A DNA stretch of 64,000 nt from Flagellimonas oceani (GCF_011068285.1 NZ_CP049616.1:1034501-1098500), one strand, 5' to 3'; positions 1-10,570 are shown, counted from the first letter of the stretch. Numbers and translations: made by a program. Notes: a model not told the origin generated them from the letters alone.

Positions 1-2
1 GC

Positions 3-59
3 GAAAGAAGCAAATGGAGTGGCGGCGGAGGCCAAAGTAGTGGCCCCTATCTGTCGTAA
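3..59 (+). CDS. C-terminal tail of a Gly-rich protein cut by the window edge (tentative)
   Basis: The third forward frame is open from the window edge to a TAA at 57-59 and ends in a Ser/Gly-rich tail containing W-S-G-G-G-G-Q-S-S-G. Tails of this kind close secreted or membrane proteins such as TPM-domain (YgcG-like) proteins, but 18 residues are too few to identify a family. The two other forward frames give less protein-like peptides. The next gene runs on the opposite strand and converges on this end. This could simply be non-coding. Confidence 0.25.
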   Translation, partial: ERSKWSGGGGQSSGPYLS

Positions 60-117
60 AAATTTTCTTCTTTTGTTTGAGTTGTTATTTTTCATGTGTT
101 TTGATTATATCATTGGT

Positions 118-1092
118 TTAGTTGACGGAATAGCTCACAAATGCCAATTTTTTGCTGTCAGGGCTCCACGAAGGCACATTTATGGTTCCTTGGCCACCGT
201 AGAAAACCGGGGTAATATCTTTAATATCCTTTGTTTCAAGATTCATCACCCTTAGTTTGACCTGTTTTCCAAATAAATGATCTTGTTTTTGGTCCGAAGT
301 ATAGGCAATATATGCAATCCATTTCCCATCCGGTGATGGGTGGGGGAACCAGTTCGAGTTTTTATCAAAGGTCAATTGTTCCTGTTTTTTACCGTTGGTC
401 CGCATGCGCCAAATCTGCATATGTCCGGATTTATAGGAGTTGTAGTAAATATATTTTCCATCGGGGGAATACTCGGGGCCATCATCAAGTCCTTCTGCTG
501 TGGTCAATCTCTTTTCATCGCCCCCATTGATGCTAATGGTATACACATCGTAATTGCCGTTTCGTTCGGCACAATAGGCCAATCGTTTGCCGTCGGGCGA
601 CCAACCGTGCCAATAGGATGGTACTTTGGAAGTGACTTTCTTAGGTGTTCCTCCTTCAACCGGAACCACGTAGATGGCAGATTTATATGATTTAGGGGAG
701 GGGTCGGTCACATCGTTATGGCTAATGGCCAACCATTTGCCGTCCGCTGAGATCCCGTGGTCGTTGTTGCTCTGGTCGACGAAATCGGTGTTCAAAAGGT
801 TTAAATCCTTGGTTTTCAAATCCAAAGTGTAAAGTTTGCCTTTGCTGTTGACTATCAAATAATCGTCGGGATGCCAGTTGGGCGCTTCAAAATGTTCGTT
901 TATGGCAAGAATGGTATCAATCCTACTGGAATCAATGTCAACGGTTTGAATGTAACTTGTGGTATCCTTTACGTTTTCTTGAGAATATGACTGTGTAGAA
1001 AGCGTTGTTCCGCAGAAAAGCAGGAGTACTATTTTGATGGGATGCCAATAATTGGGCAATAAGTATTCCTGAAGACGAACAAAAATCTTCAT
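118..1092 (-). CDS. Secreted TolB-like (PD40) beta-propeller protein
   Basis: A 324-residue exported protein. The N-terminus has a basic start, a hydrophobic stretch (about residues 19-33) and a likely cleavage after S-Y-S-Q. From about residue 65 to the end there are five or six TolB/PD40 blades, recognisable by repeated S-P-D-G-K-W/R-I/L-A-Y and I-Y-V-V-P/I-W-R-M segments. PD40 propellers are usually binding scaffolds in the periplasm or are fused to peptidases; no peptidase domain is present, so a binding role is inferred. The gene follows a histidine kinase gene on the same strand after 67 bp and could be co-transcribed with it. I know of no specific substrate. Confidence 0.8.
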   Translation of the reverse strand: MKIFVRLQEYLLPNYWHPIKIVLLLFCGTTLSTQSYSQENVKDTTSYIQTVDIDSSRIDTILAINEHFEAPNWHPDDYLIVNSKGKLYTLDLKTKDLNLLNTDFVDQSNNDHGISADGKWLAISHNDVTDPSPKSYKSAIYVVPVEGGTPKKVTSKVPSYWHGWSPDGKRLAYCAERNGNYDVYTISINGGDEKRLTTAEGLDDGPEYSPDGKYIYYNSYKSGHMQIWRMRTNGKKQEQLTFDKNSNWFPHPSPDGKWIAYIAYTSDQKQDHLFGKQVKLRVMNLETKDIKDITPVFYGGQGTINVPSWSPDSKKLAFVSYSVN

Positions 1093-1159
1093 GATATGTT
1101 GTTTAGTTTTGGTGTGCGCCCTAAATATACATTTTTGCCCTAAGATCGGGTTTATTGAT

Positions 1160-3352
1160 CTAACCTTTTAATAAAATAACGTTAAACGTTGAGCCTTCCA
1201 ACGGTTTGCTTTCCACGGTAATTTTACCGCCCATGGACTCGATTTGATTTTTGGTGATAAAAAGTCCAATCCCTCGGGCATCTTCATTTTTATGGAATGT
1301 TTTGTACATACCGAACAATTTCTCGCCATGTTTTTTCAGGTCGATTCCCAATCCATTGTCCTTGACCTGTAAGATGATGTTTTTATTCTTTTCGAAGGAT
1401 TTTATATCAATTTTAGCCTGTTTTTTGTCCGGATCCTTATACTTAATGGCATTGGACACCAAGTTGAGCACAATACTCTCCAGATAGGCCAAAACCCCTT
1501 TCACTTCAAATTCCTTCGGGACATCCACGGTCAATTGGATATTATTTTTATCAATTAGGGCCTGAATGTCCATCAGCACTTTTTTTACAATATAGGATAG
1601 TTGTATGGACTTTAACTGTTCATCCGCCCTCAGTTTTACTTGGACAACCTCGTTAAGGTGCGATATGGTCTGGTTTAAACCATCGGAAGCCCTGCCCAAC
1701 ATCGTCAGACTATCTTTTCTTTCCTCTTCTCCCAAGGTTTCGTCCGTTAAAAAGCTTGTGATCATGGTCAAATTGGCAGCATGGGAGCGTAAGTTGTGGG
1801 ATACAATATGGGCAAAATTCAGCAAGCTGTTGTTTTGATTGGAGGATAGTTCCAACAGCTCTTTTTGCTTGGTTTCGTATTTTATCCTTTCGGAAATATC
1901 CACGATTTGGGAAATAAAGTGGGAAATATCACCATCAATGTTTCTGGCAGCTGTTACCGTTAAAATTACGTAGACTGGGTTGCCCCTCTTGTTAAGGTAC
2001 CTCTTTTCAATTTGATACGTACTTCTTTTACCGGCAACAAGGTCTTTTAATAGGCCGAGGTCTATTGCGAGGTCATCGAGATGCGTAATATCTTGAAAAC
2101 TCAAATTTAAAAGTTCGGGCTTCGAATATCCCAAACTTTTGCACAGACTTTGGTTAACGTTTATGAATTTGCCATTGGTGGCCACTAGGGCCATGCCTAT
2201 AGAGGAGTTTTCCAAAGTTCCTTGAAGGGATTCTTCGCTTTTAAGTAGTTGTAACTGGGTAACCTTTAAGGCTGTTATATCCTCGTTGATTCCTATCATT
2301 TTTAAGGGTGTTCCCTGTTCGTCCCTGATAACTGTGGCTTCGGCACGGATCCAGCGGGCTTCTCCAGACGGCCATTTTACCCGGAAAATGGTATCGAAAT
2401 CCTTAACACCTGCTATGGCATCGTTCACTTCTATGGCGGCTATTTTAGAGTCATCCGGATGTACGCAAGCCTTCCAAGCTTCATAAACCCCTTTAAAATC
2501 CTCTTTGTTTATACCATATAATTTATACATATTGTCGTCCCAATGTATCAGGTTCTCTTGGATGTTGAATTCCCAGATTCCGATACCGGCCGTTTCGGTT
2601 GCCAAGGATAAACGTTGACTGACTTTTTTAAATTCAAGCTCTGTCCTCTTACGTTTGTCTATATCTTGGAAGGTGCCAATAATACGGGCGCACTTTCCTT
2701 TTATCATTTCTGGTTCCCCAATGGCCCTTACCCAAATTTCATTGCCTTTAGCGGTTACGATTTGAAGTTCGACGTCCCAAGGTTTTCCAAGTTTCATTCC
2801 TTCCTGAACCAATTTGCTGATCATTTCTCGGTCATGTCCTTCCTTATAAAAGGAAACTCCCTTTTCCAAGTCCGGGACATAATCCTCTGGTACTTCATGA
2901 ATTTCTTTGGTGATTTTTGACCAATGGATTGTATTTTTTACGAAATCTACTTCCCAACCGCCGATTTTGGCAACTTTTTGAGATCTCAACATAAGATCTT
3001 CTTCCAATCGTTCCTTTGTAATATCTTCTAGAATAATAAAAACACTAGGACTTGATTGCTCGTCATTATGGATACTGCTAACTTTCCAATAGTACCAAAC
3101 ATAGTCCCCGTTTTCCAAAATCAAACGTTTGGTATCCGAGCGGTTCTCCATACCTTCCAAACAGAGATTGATATCCGTCTCAAGTTCATCTGGTAGTACG
3201 GGCATGGTTTTAAAAAAGTTTTTCCCCTCTATTTCAGGGGGAAGATGGAACTGCTTTAGCCATTCTTTGGAAAAATCAACAAATAATTTTTCCTCATCTA
3301 AAATTGCAAATGGGATGGCAGCATTGTGGAAAATAGATGGTGTGGCGGTCAT
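1160..3352 (-). CDS. Multi-PAS sensor histidine kinase
   Basis: A 730-residue kinase without signal peptide or obvious membrane helix, so probably a cytoplasmic sensor. Four PAS/PAC units can be seen: about 5-115, 120-235, 240-360 and 365-490; the PAC ends are marked by phrases such as I-G-T-F-Q-D-I-D and I-G-I-N-E-D-I. A HisKA-like dimerisation segment follows with the phospho-acceptor in V-S-H-N-L-R-S-H (about residue 518). The HATPase domain shows the N box (L-V-S-N-A-I-K-Y), the G1 box (D-N-G-L-G-I-D) and a late G box (R-G-I-G-L-F). No response regulator lies beside it, so its partner is unknown. The upstream 526 bp are gene-free. Confidence 0.88.
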   Translation of the reverse strand: MTATPSIFHNAAIPFAILDEEKLFVDFSKEWLKQFHLPPEIEGKNFFKTMPVLPDELETDINLCLEGMENRSDTKRLILENGDYVWYYWKVSSIHNDEQSSPSVFIILEDITKERLEEDLMLRSQKVAKIGGWEVDFVKNTIHWSKITKEIHEVPEDYVPDLEKGVSFYKEGHDREMISKLVQEGMKLGKPWDVELQIVTAKGNEIWVRAIGEPEMIKGKCARIIGTFQDIDKRKRTELEFKKVSQRLSLATETAGIGIWEFNIQENLIHWDDNMYKLYGINKEDFKGVYEAWKACVHPDDSKIAAIEVNDAIAGVKDFDTIFRVKWPSGEARWIRAEATVIRDEQGTPLKMIGINEDITALKVTQLQLLKSEESLQGTLENSSIGMALVATNGKFINVNQSLCKSLGYSKPELLNLSFQDITHLDDLAIDLGLLKDLVAGKRSTYQIEKRYLNKRGNPVYVILTVTAARNIDGDISHFISQIVDISERIKYETKQKELLELSSNQNNSLLNFAHIVSHNLRSHAANLTMITSFLTDETLGEEERKDSLTMLGRASDGLNQTISHLNEVVQVKLRADEQLKSIQLSYIVKKVLMDIQALIDKNNIQLTVDVPKEFEVKGVLAYLESIVLNLVSNAIKYKDPDKKQAKIDIKSFEKNKNIILQVKDNGLGIDLKKHGEKLFGMYKTFHKNEDARGIGLFITKNQIESMGGKITVESKPLEGSTFNVILLKG

Positions 3353-3878
3353 CGGGGGTTATTTATGATCTAAAATATTAAAACCTGTCAAAACCCACAA
3401 TATTGTGCGAAAATCCCAAGAACGGACCCAACAATCAAAACAATGTTGATGTTTTTCCAGAGAAGTGTTCAAATACTGTAATGGCTACCGCAGGGGCCAA
3501 AATGAAGCAGACGATTTAAGATTTGATACTTTAATTGAACTGTTTTCCAGTGATGGGTAGGACGAGATCCCATATATCAAAAAATATGTACATGGTTCCA
3601 TCATAGCGCCAAACACTAACAACAACTGACCAGTATATCGCTATGCAGAAGTATATGAAATAGGGATCAAAATTGCTGAAGCAGTTACGTTTTAGGCAGC
3701 TTTTATTAATTTTTTTGGCATAGGTTGTGAATTGGAGGGTACTTCCCTTAAATTTAGTACGTCAAGAAGCATACTGGGACCGGAATAAAAGATGAAGTAC
3801 ACCATACATCTTTGAATAGGTTTAAAAACAAGCAGGTATGTTTCTGGCACATAGAAACAACAAACTAAACACATCCAA
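3353..3878. other. Gene-free divergent intergenic region
   Basis: Spacer of 526 bp between the leftward histidine kinase and the rightward carboxylesterase. I see no convincing open frame, tRNA or strong hairpin. A weak match to the Bacteroidota -7 element (around the T-A-C-A-T-C-T-T-T-G run near 3804) lies about 75 nt before the esterase start, but no -33 element is evident. It probably holds the two divergent promoters. Confidence 0.4.
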
Positions 3879-5492
3879 ATGAAATTTAGAACATTACTAC
3901 AGCTCATGGCAATTATGGGGCTGGGGCAGCTTTATGCGCAAACAGAAGTGATTACCGGAGCCGATGTCGCCGTTACAGATACCGAATCGGGAAAGGTCCG
4001 CGGATTTATTCAAAACGGGATCTACACCTATAAGGGAATACCCTATGCAACCGCAGAGCGATTCATGCCCGTGAAAAAAGTAGGACCATGGGAAGGGGTT
4101 AGAAGTTCCACCATGTATGGCCCGGTAGCCCCTTTAATGACACCTACCACACAGGTGCAAGATGAATCAGAATTCGTTTTCGACCATGATTGGGGATACA
4201 CAAGCGAAGATTGCCTTCGGCTCAATGTATGGACACCTCGCATTGATGATAACAAAAAAAGACCCGTACTTTTTTGGATCCATGGGGGCGGATTTACCGC
4301 CGGCTCAAGTCAAGAACTGCCATCGTATCACGGAGAAAATTTGAGCGCAAAGGGAGACGTGGTCGTGGTTTCCATCAATCATAGATTAAATATTTTGGGC
4401 TTCTTAGATCTATCCGCTTACGGGGATAAATACAAAACGTCTGCCAATAATAGCATGTTGGACATAGTGGCCGCATTGGACTGGGTAAAAACCAATATTT
4501 CAAATTTTGGGGGAGACCCCAACAATGTCACCATATTTGGTCAGTCCGGAGGCGGGGCCAAGGTAAATACGTTAATGGCCATGCCTAAGGCCGAAGGATT
4601 GTTCCACAAGGCCATTAACCAAAGCGGCTCGTTTAGGGGAAGTCTGTCCAAAAAAGAAACAACAAGAGCCATTGCGGCCGAAGTGTTAAAGGAACTTTCA
4701 CTATCGGAGAACCAAGTGGATAGTCTTCAGACTGTTCCGTTTGATAAATTAAGTGCAGCGGGAAGTGCAGCATTGCAAACAGTGGCCGAACAAATGAAGG
4801 CAGAGGGTGTTGTTCCTGTGGGAATGAGCCTTAATTGGGGACCAAGCATGGATGGTACAGTACTTCCTCATGATTTGATGTCCGAAGAGGCATTTGAGCT
4901 TTCCAAAGGTATCCCACTAATGTTGGGCACCACAAAAAATGAGTTCACCCCTTTCATGAACGGCCGTTTTTTTAACGCATCCGAAGAAGAAGTGATGACA
5001 CACATCAAAGAAATGTACAAGGACAAGGCGGATGATTATGTAGCTGCCGTAAAAAAGGCATATCCCAACGATACCCGCCCATCCGATTTATTGGATATAG
5101 ATGCAACCTTTAGACCTGGGGCAGTGTTCCAAGCGAACAAAAAGTCGCAATTGGAAAATGGTGCGCCGGTGTACATGTATATGTTTACATGGCAATCACC
5201 AGTGTTCGACGGAAAATATAAAGCGTTGCACTGCATGGAACTCCCTTTTGTTTTTGACAATGTGGAACGGGCCAGACAGATGACGGGCGGTGGTAAAGAA
5301 GCACACATTTTGGCGGATAAAATGAGCAGCGCATGGATCAATTTTGCAAAAACTGGAAATCCGAACCATGATAGCTTGCCGCAATGGCCAGAATACGACC
5401 CTCAGAATACCGCTACCATGTTTTTTGATAACACCTGTGAAGCAAAACCCCAGCACGACAAAGATTTTTTGGCTTTGATGGCCGATAGATAA
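3879..5492 (+). CDS. Secreted type-B carboxylesterase (para-nitrobenzyl esterase family)
   Basis: A 537-residue alpha/beta hydrolase with a signal peptide ending near L-Y-A-Q (residues 1-21). The oxyanion-loop motif W-I-H-G-G-G-F lies near residue 135. The nucleophile elbow G-Q-S-G-G-G lies near residues 220-225 (Ser about 222), preceded by the family block S-E-D-C-L-R-L-N-V-W. The C-terminal catalytic His is probably in the A-L-H-C-M-E-L-P-F block (about 450). Length fits the family (about 500-550). It should hydrolyse carboxylic esters in the periplasm or outside the cell; the natural substrate cannot be told. It stands alone, with a convergent gene 39 bp downstream. Confidence 0.9.
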   Translation: MKFRTLLQLMAIMGLGQLYAQTEVITGADVAVTDTESGKVRGFIQNGIYTYKGIPYATAERFMPVKKVGPWEGVRSSTMYGPVAPLMTPTTQVQDESEFVFDHDWGYTSEDCLRLNVWTPRIDDNKKRPVLFWIHGGGFTAGSSQELPSYHGENLSAKGDVVVVSINHRLNILGFLDLSAYGDKYKTSANNSMLDIVAALDWVKTNISNFGGDPNNVTIFGQSGGGAKVNTLMAMPKAEGLFHKAINQSGSFRGSLSKKETTRAIAAEVLKELSLSENQVDSLQTVPFDKLSAAGSAALQTVAEQMKAEGVVPVGMSLNWGPSMDGTVLPHDLMSEEAFELSKGIPLMLGTTKNEFTPFMNGRFFNASEEEVMTHIKEMYKDKADDYVAAVKKAYPNDTRPSDLLDIDATFRPGAVFQANKKSQLENGAPVYMYMFTWQSPVFDGKYKALHCMELPFVFDNVERARQMTGGGKEAHILADKMSSAWINFAKTGNPNHDSLPQWPEYDPQNTATMFFDNTCEAKPQHDKDFLALMADR

Positions 5493-5531
5493 TCGAGTTC
5501 CTTAGAAAATAATGGGAGGCTAGATGCCATT

Positions 5532-6230
5532 TTAAAACATTGGTTTCAATACCTCCCAAACATTTTCGGCCACCAACTTTTGCCCTTCAACCGTAGGGTG
5601 TATGCCATCTCCTTGATTCAGTTCAGGGATTCCGGCCACATCTTCCAGTAAAAATGGAATCAAGGCTATATTTTCTTCCTGAGCCAATGTTGGAAATATG
5701 TTTTCAAACTGGGATGTGTACTCCGGTCCCATATTTGGTGGAATCTTCATGCCGGCCAATATAATTTTGGCATTTGGGAGGTCCTGTTGTACCTGATCTA
5801 TCATCTCTTGAAGATTTGCCTTGGTTTCGGCAATCGGAACACCCCTGAGACCATCGTTGGCACCCAATTCTATGATGACGATATCCATATCATCCTCCAA
5901 CACCCAATCCAAACGGTTTTTGCCGCTCGCCGTGGTCTCACCGCTCAATCCGGCATTGATCACCGTGTAGTTTAAACCGAGGGAATCAATTTTTTGTTGG
6001 ATAATTGATGGAAAAGCTTGACCAAGCTCCAAACCATAACCTGCTGTTAAGCTATCCCCGAAAAACAGGATTTTTTTACTGGATACCGTCGTCTCTTCAA
6101 CCACTTCTTCCTCAACAGAAACTTCGTTTTCCTCTTTTTGCTGTTTTTTCTCTCCGCAGCTAGCTACGAACAGCATCAAAAAATAACAAAACATTAACGA
6201 CGTGTTGAGGGCTGAGTTTTTCTTGATCAT
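5532..6230 (-). CDS. tesA: GDSL-type arylesterase / lysophospholipase lipoprotein (TesA-like)
   Basis: SGNH-fold hydrolase. Block I is F-F-G-D-S-L-T-A-G-Y-G, block III is L-G-A-N-D-G-L-R-G and block V is D-G-I-H-P-T-V-E-G, giving the Ser/Asp/His triad and oxyanion residues. The open frame extends to 6269, but I chose the ATG at 6230: it gives a clean lipoprotein signal (K-K-N-S, hydrophobic run, F-V-A-S-C) and leaves 42 bp to the divergent ABC gene instead of 3. A Glu-rich linker follows the lipidated Cys. The divergent arrangement with a YbbA-like ATPase and YbbP-like permease matches the tesA-ybbA-ybbP locus of Escherichia coli. Confidence 0.87.
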   Translation of the reverse strand: MIKKNSALNTSLMFCYFLMLFVASCGEKKQQKEENEVSVEEEVVEETTVSSKKILFFGDSLTAGYGLELGQAFPSIIQQKIDSLGLNYTVINAGLSGETTASGKNRLDWVLEDDMDIVIIELGANDGLRGVPIAETKANLQEMIDQVQQDLPNAKIILAGMKIPPNMGPEYTSQFENIFPTLAQEENIALIPFLLEDVAGIPELNQGDGIHPTVEGQKLVAENVWEVLKPMF

Positions 6231-6272
6231 GGACAATTTTAGTATTTTGAGAGTTTTAACCAAAAGCATGGT

Positions 6273-6950
6273 ATGTCAAAGATATTAAAAGTTGAAAACC
6301 TCTCTAAAACATATCGGAGTGGCGAACATGACCTAAATGTACTGAATAACGTGTCATTTGATGTGGACAAAGGTCAGAGTTTTGCCATAGTCGGACCTTC
6401 GGGTAGCGGAAAAACCACACTATTGGGGCTTTGTGCCGGACTGGACACTACGGACGAAGGTGAAATCTGGCTTTGTGGCGAAAATTTATTGGGATTGGAT
6501 GAGGACGGAAGAGCATTTTTAAGAAACCAGAACGTGGGATTTGTTTTTCAGGATTTTCAATTGTTGCCCACTTTGACAGCTTTGGAAAATGTGATAGTTC
6601 CGTTGGAACTCCGAGGAGTAAAAAATGCTGCCGAGCAAGGAAGGGAACTCTTGGAAAAAGTAGGTTTGTTGAACAGGGCAGGGCATTATCCATCGCAACT
6701 ATCAGGTGGGGAGCAGCAGCGCGTAGCCTTGGCCCGTGCATTCTCCAACAAGCCATCCATTCTTTTTGCCGATGAACCCACAGGAAACCTCGACGATGAT
6801 ACCGGAACCCGAATAGAGGAGCTGCTGTTCGAATTGAACAAGGAGCAGGGCACGGCACTCGTTATTGTAACCCACGATTTGGAATTGGCCAGAAAAACCG
6901 ATAAAAGTATCCGATTGAGGTCTGGGAAAATAGAAGAAACCGTAGGTTGA
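6273..6950 (+). CDS. ybbA: ABC transporter ATP-binding protein (YbbA/LolD type)
   Basis: A 225-residue ATPase with Walker A G-P-S-G-S-G-K-T-T, Q-loop (V-F-Q-D-F-Q), signature L-S-G-G-E-Q-Q-R, Walker B I-L-F-A-D-E-P-T-G-N-L-D and switch His (V-T-H-D). The signature and Walker B wording are those of the LolD/MacB/YbbA group that pairs with FtsX-type permeases. It acts at the inner face of the cytoplasmic membrane with the permease encoded directly downstream, whose start overlaps or nearly touches its stop. The divergent GDSL esterase suggests a link to envelope lipid or exported-substrate handling (inference from conserved neighbourhood). Confidence 0.93.
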   Translation: MSKILKVENLSKTYRSGEHDLNVLNNVSFDVDKGQSFAIVGPSGSGKTTLLGLCAGLDTTDEGEIWLCGENLLGLDEDGRAFLRNQNVGFVFQDFQLLPTLTALENVIVPLELRGVKNAAEQGRELLEKVGLLNRAGHYPSQLSGGEQQRVALARAFSNKPSILFADEPTGNLDDDTGTRIEELLFELNKEQGTALVIVTHDLELARKTDKSIRLRSGKIEETVG

Positions 6951-6952
6951 TT

Positions 6953-9490
6953 ATGGGAAAAAACAACGCTGGGTTCTTATGGCTTTTAAAAATGGCATGG
7001 CGCGATGGAAAGGCAAGCTACGGTAAACTTTTACTGTTTGTCTTCTCAATAACCTTGGGGGTGGCCGCAGTGGTCAGTGTCCATTCTTTTAGCCGATTGT
7101 TGAAAGAAAATATAGCCTTGCAGTCCAAATCCCTGTTGGGGGCGGATTATGTAATCGAGAGTGATAAACCTGTAAACGATAAGGTTCAGGGCATAATGGA
7201 CTCCTTGGGCGGCTCCGATGCCAAGGAAATCAATTTTTTGTCCATGGCCGCTTTCCCAAATAACAATGGTACCAAGTTGATGGAAGTCAGGGGAGTGGAA
7301 GGAGGTTTTCCGTTCTATGGGGAATTGGAGACCAATCCGTCGTCGGCTAAAAGCAGCTATGTAAACAATGGAGCTTTGGTAGATGCCACCACTATGTTAC
7401 AGCTCAATTTGAAAACAGGGGACAGCATCAAATTGGGAGCGGTTACCCTTCCCATTGCCGGAGCATTGGAAAACGTACCGGGAAGCACTTCCGTCTTCGG
7501 AGCGATCGCACCTCCCGTACTCATTCCTTTTCAATTTATTGAAGCAACAGGTTTGGTGCAGACCGGTAGCCGAATCGAATACAAATACTATTTCAGGGCA
7601 GACGAAGGTCAGGATATGGCTCTTTTGAGCGAGAAAGTGGAACCTGTGCTCGATGCTGAAGAGGCCGATTTGGATACCCATTTGTCCGAGGCTAGGCGTT
7701 TGGGCAGGAGATATGAAAACTTCGGAAGGTTCCTTAATCTGGTCGGATTTATCGCTTTGTTATTGGGGTGCGTAGGAATTGCCAGTGGTATGGGTATTTA
7801 TGTCCAAATGAAAATCAAATCCATTGCCGTGCTCAAATGTTTGGGTGCATCAAAAAAACAAAGCTATCTGATTTTCTTTGTTCAAATAGCTTGTATGGGA
7901 ATCGTTGGCGGTCTCTTGGGGACGATTATAGGCTATGGACTCCAGCAATTGTTTCCGTTACTATTAGGTGACTTGATTCCTGTTGAGGTCGATGTTGCAC
8001 TGTCCTTACAGAGCGTGGTTCTAGGACTAACGCTCGGGCTGGCCATGTCCGTGCTGTTCGCCCTGTACCCGTTGATGAAAACGCTATATGTTTCCCCATT
8101 GCAGGCATTGCGCGTAGTACAGGAAACCAAAACCCGTTCAAAAAGAGCTACGGGGCTGGTTGGTTTGGGCATCATACTTTTTGTGTTCGGATTTTCCTAT
8201 TGGTTGTTGGGTGATTTGTTACGGTCGCTCTTTTTTGTGGTAGGCCTACTGGTGGTGTTTTTGATTTTGACTGCTGTTGCACGATTCTTTATGGCCCTAT
8301 TGAAAAGATTTTTCCCGTATTCATGGGGTTTTGTTCCTCGACAAAGCCTAAAGAACTTGTTCCGTCCTCAAAACCAGACCTTGGTTTTGGTGCTGTCAAT
8401 AGGTATTGGCACATTTTTGATAAGCACCTTGTATTTCACCAAGGATATGTTGTTGGAAAAGGCAGCTATTGAAGATAGCGCGAACAGTGCAAATATGATT
8501 CTAATGGACATCCAAAGTCAACAGATGGAAGCCGTATCCGGTACTATTGAGGCCTCGGGTCTGCCCATAATAGATAAAATCCCCATCGTGACCATGCGTG
8601 TGGAAACCTTGAACGGAAGACATGTGGAAGATATCAGAAAGGACACTACTTCGCAAGTCGGCAGATGGATACTGAACCATGAATTCAGGGTTACTTATCG
8701 GGACAGTCTCATTGGTTCCGAAAAAGTACTAGAGGGCGATTGGGTAAACAGTTTTAACTCCGAAGGCGATATCCCGATTTCCGTAAGCAGTGATTTTGCC
8801 AACATGGCCAAGGTGACCATTGGTGACCCGGTTTCGTTCAATGTTCAAGGTAGGATAATGAATACAGTGGTACGAAGCATTCGGGAAGTGGATTGGAGCA
8901 GGTTACAACCCAATTTCTCTGTGGTTTTCCCTTCCGGAGTTTTGGAAAATGCTCCTCAATTTGGCGTGATGACCCTCCAAACCCCTGATGACGATACCTC
9001 TGCCAAATTACAACAGACATTGGTAAGGGATTTTCCCAACGTCTCGATTTTGGATTTAAAACGAATTCTATCCCTTTTGGAAGATATTTTGGGCAAAATA
9101 GGTTGGATAATCAATTTTATGGCCTTTTTTAGCATATTTGTCGGGATAGCAGTACTTATGGGAGCCATCTACAGTAGTAAGCATCAGCGGGTGAAGCAGG
9201 GAGCATTGTTAAGGACCCTTGGGGCCAAAACCTCCCAGATATTAAAAATGATAGCCATCGAGTATACCATTTTAGGGTTTTTAGGTGCCTTTATGGGCGT
9301 AGTATTGGCAGTTTTGGGGAGCGGCTTGCTGGCATGGATGCTGTTCGATACCACTTTTGCACCTTCGGCCGTACCGTTTATTGTTATTCTGCCCGCGATT
9401 ACATTTTTGGTTTTTGCCTTGGGCGTAGGCAACAGTATGGGTATTGTCAGAAATTCTCCCTTAACTGTTCTTAAAAAAGAAAAAGAATAG
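6953..9490 (+). CDS. ybbP: FtsX-family ABC transporter permease (YbbP-like)
   Basis: About 845 residues with a YbbP-like layout: an N-terminal helix, a periplasmic MacB_PCD-like domain (about 50-240), a group of helices with FtsX domain (about 255-480), a second periplasmic domain (about 490-700) and a C-terminal FtsX domain with four helices (about 710-845). An upstream TTG at 6947 overlaps the ATPase stop, but the ATG at 6953 is the better start. YbbP-type proteins act with YbbA and are thought to be mechanotransmission-type rather than classical transporters. It is translationally coupled to the ATPase gene. Its downstream neighbour is convergent and only one base away, with no terminator evident. 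Confidence 0.9.
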   Translation: MGKNNAGFLWLLKMAWRDGKASYGKLLLFVFSITLGVAAVVSVHSFSRLLKENIALQSKSLLGADYVIESDKPVNDKVQGIMDSLGGSDAKEINFLSMAAFPNNNGTKLMEVRGVEGGFPFYGELETNPSSAKSSYVNNGALVDATTMLQLNLKTGDSIKLGAVTLPIAGALENVPGSTSVFGAIAPPVLIPFQFIEATGLVQTGSRIEYKYYFRADEGQDMALLSEKVEPVLDAEEADLDTHLSEARRLGRRYENFGRFLNLVGFIALLLGCVGIASGMGIYVQMKIKSIAVLKCLGASKKQSYLIFFVQIACMGIVGGLLGTIIGYGLQQLFPLLLGDLIPVEVDVALSLQSVVLGLTLGLAMSVLFALYPLMKTLYVSPLQALRVVQETKTRSKRATGLVGLGIILFVFGFSYWLLGDLLRSLFFVVGLLVVFLILTAVARFFMALLKRFFPYSWGFVPRQSLKNLFRPQNQTLVLVLSIGIGTFLISTLYFTKDMLLEKAAIEDSANSANMILMDIQSQQMEAVSGTIEASGLPIIDKIPIVTMRVETLNGRHVEDIRKDTTSQVGRWILNHEFRVTYRDSLIGSEKVLEGDWVNSFNSEGDIPISVSSDFANMAKVTIGDPVSFNVQGRIMNTVVRSIREVDWSRLQPNFSVVFPSGVLENAPQFGVMTLQTPDDDTSAKLQQTLVRDFPNVSILDLKRILSLLEDILGKIGWIINFMAFFSIFVGIAVLMGAIYSSKHQRVKQGALLRTLGAKTSQILKMIAIEYTILGFLGAFMGVVLAVLGSGLLAWMLFDTTFAPSAVPFIVILPAITFLVFALGVGNSMGIVRNSPLTVLKKEKE

Positions 9491-10570
9491 TTATTCCGAC
9501 CATACGGTCCTAAACCCCAAATGTTCCATTCCCGAATCCGGGCTGGTGGCCATGCGCGCGGAAATCCTGTAGCTGGCACAGTAGGAAGCACTGCACAGAA
9601 ACGAACCTCCTTTGATCACCCTTTCCTCTGCATAAGGGTTGCTCGGGTTAAAGGCAGAGGTCGCCCCCTTTGGATTTTGGGCCGCCCCGGTATTTGATGC
9701 CAGTTCTTCGTAGTAATCGGTGTTGTACCAGTCGCCGGTCCATTCCCAGACATTTCCGGCCATGTCGTACAATCCAAAATCATTTTTGGGATAGTTCATC
9801 ACCGGAGCGGTACGCTCAAATCCATCTTCCAAGGTATTTTCGACCGGAAATTCACCTTCCCAAGAATTGACATGCGAACCCAGTTGTGAAACATCATCGC
9901 CCCAAAAGAACTTGTTGTCCGTTTTACCGGCGCGTGCGGCATATTCCCATTCCGCCTCCGTTGGCAATCGTCGTCCGGCCCATTCGCAATAGGCAATTGC
10001 ATCTTCGTAAGCGATATGCACCACGGGATGATCTTCTTTCCCTTCAATATCACTTTCTGGGCCATCGGGATGTTTCCAATTGGCCCCTATTTTCCATTCC
10101 CACCACTGGGAATAATCATATAAATTCGGAACACTTGACTTCGTTTTTTTGAAAACCAGGGAGCCGGGCCGTAAAATGGAATCGTGCGGTTTTTCGGTTC
10201 CCTGCGGTAATTGCTTTTTCATTTCCTCCCAGTCGATTTCACGTTCGGCCACGGTCACATACCCCGTTTCATCCACAAATTTTGCATATTCGGCATTGGT
10301 CACCTCGTGGATGTCCATAAAAAAACCGTTCACATGGACTTTATGGGCCGGTTTTTCGTGGTCCATGGCCATCCTGTCATTGGGTACGGCCCCTTGCATA
10401 AAATCCCCACCGGGGATCCATACCATGCCCTCCGGCGCTTTTGCCGGAGGTCTTTGAGGGCTTTCGGTATTGGAATTTGCCGAATCATCTAATTTTTCAG
10501 TTTTGGATTTGCAGCCCAACATCAAAATAAAGGATACGAGGCAAATAAAACGTATAAGTTTGGAAATCAT
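9491..10570 (-). CDS. Formylglycine-generating enzyme (sulfatase-modifying factor) lipoprotein
   Basis: A 359-residue FGE-sulfatase domain protein with a lipoprotein signal (L-I-R-F-I-C-L-V-S-F-I-L-M-L-G-C). The domain starts at about residue 47 (P-E-G-M-V-W-I-P-G-G-D-F) and includes F-F-M-D-I-H-E-V-T-N-A-E-Y, R-L-P-T-E-A-E-W-E-Y-A and N-V-W-E-W-T. The catalytic segment G-G-S-F-L-C-S-A-S-Y-C carries both cysteines (C326 and C331) that bind copper in true FGEs, so this looks like an active Cys-to-formylglycine enzyme and not one of the inactive paralogues. It is 60 bp downstream of a Cys-type sulfatase on the same strand, its likely substrate. Confidence 0.93.
   Translation of the reverse strand: MISKLIRFICLVSFILMLGCKSKTEKLDDSANSNTESPQRPPAKAPEGMVWIPGGDFMQGAVPNDRMAMDHEKPAHKVHVNGFFMDIHEVTNAEYAKFVDETGYVTVAEREIDWEEMKKQLPQGTEKPHDSILRPGSLVFKKTKSSVPNLYDYSQWWEWKIGANWKHPDGPESDIEGKEDHPVVHIAYEDAIAYCEWAGRRLPTEAEWEYAARAGKTDNKFFWGDDVSQLGSHVNSWEGEFPVENTLEDGFERTAPVMNYPKNDFGLYDMAGNVWEWTGDWYNTDYYEELASNTGAAQNPKGATSAFNPSNPYAEERVIKGGSFLCSASYCASYRISARMATSPDSGMEHLGFRTVWSE

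Noticed and set aside
19..255. 78-codon plus-strand frame at the left edge
   Set aside because: It overlaps the antisense TolB-like gene, whose coding signal is clear; its composition is that of a shadow frame.
3692..3907. 71-codon minus-strand frame before the carboxylesterase
   Set aside because: Overlaps the esterase start, Cys/Phe-rich and without a signal for translation; no family resemblance.
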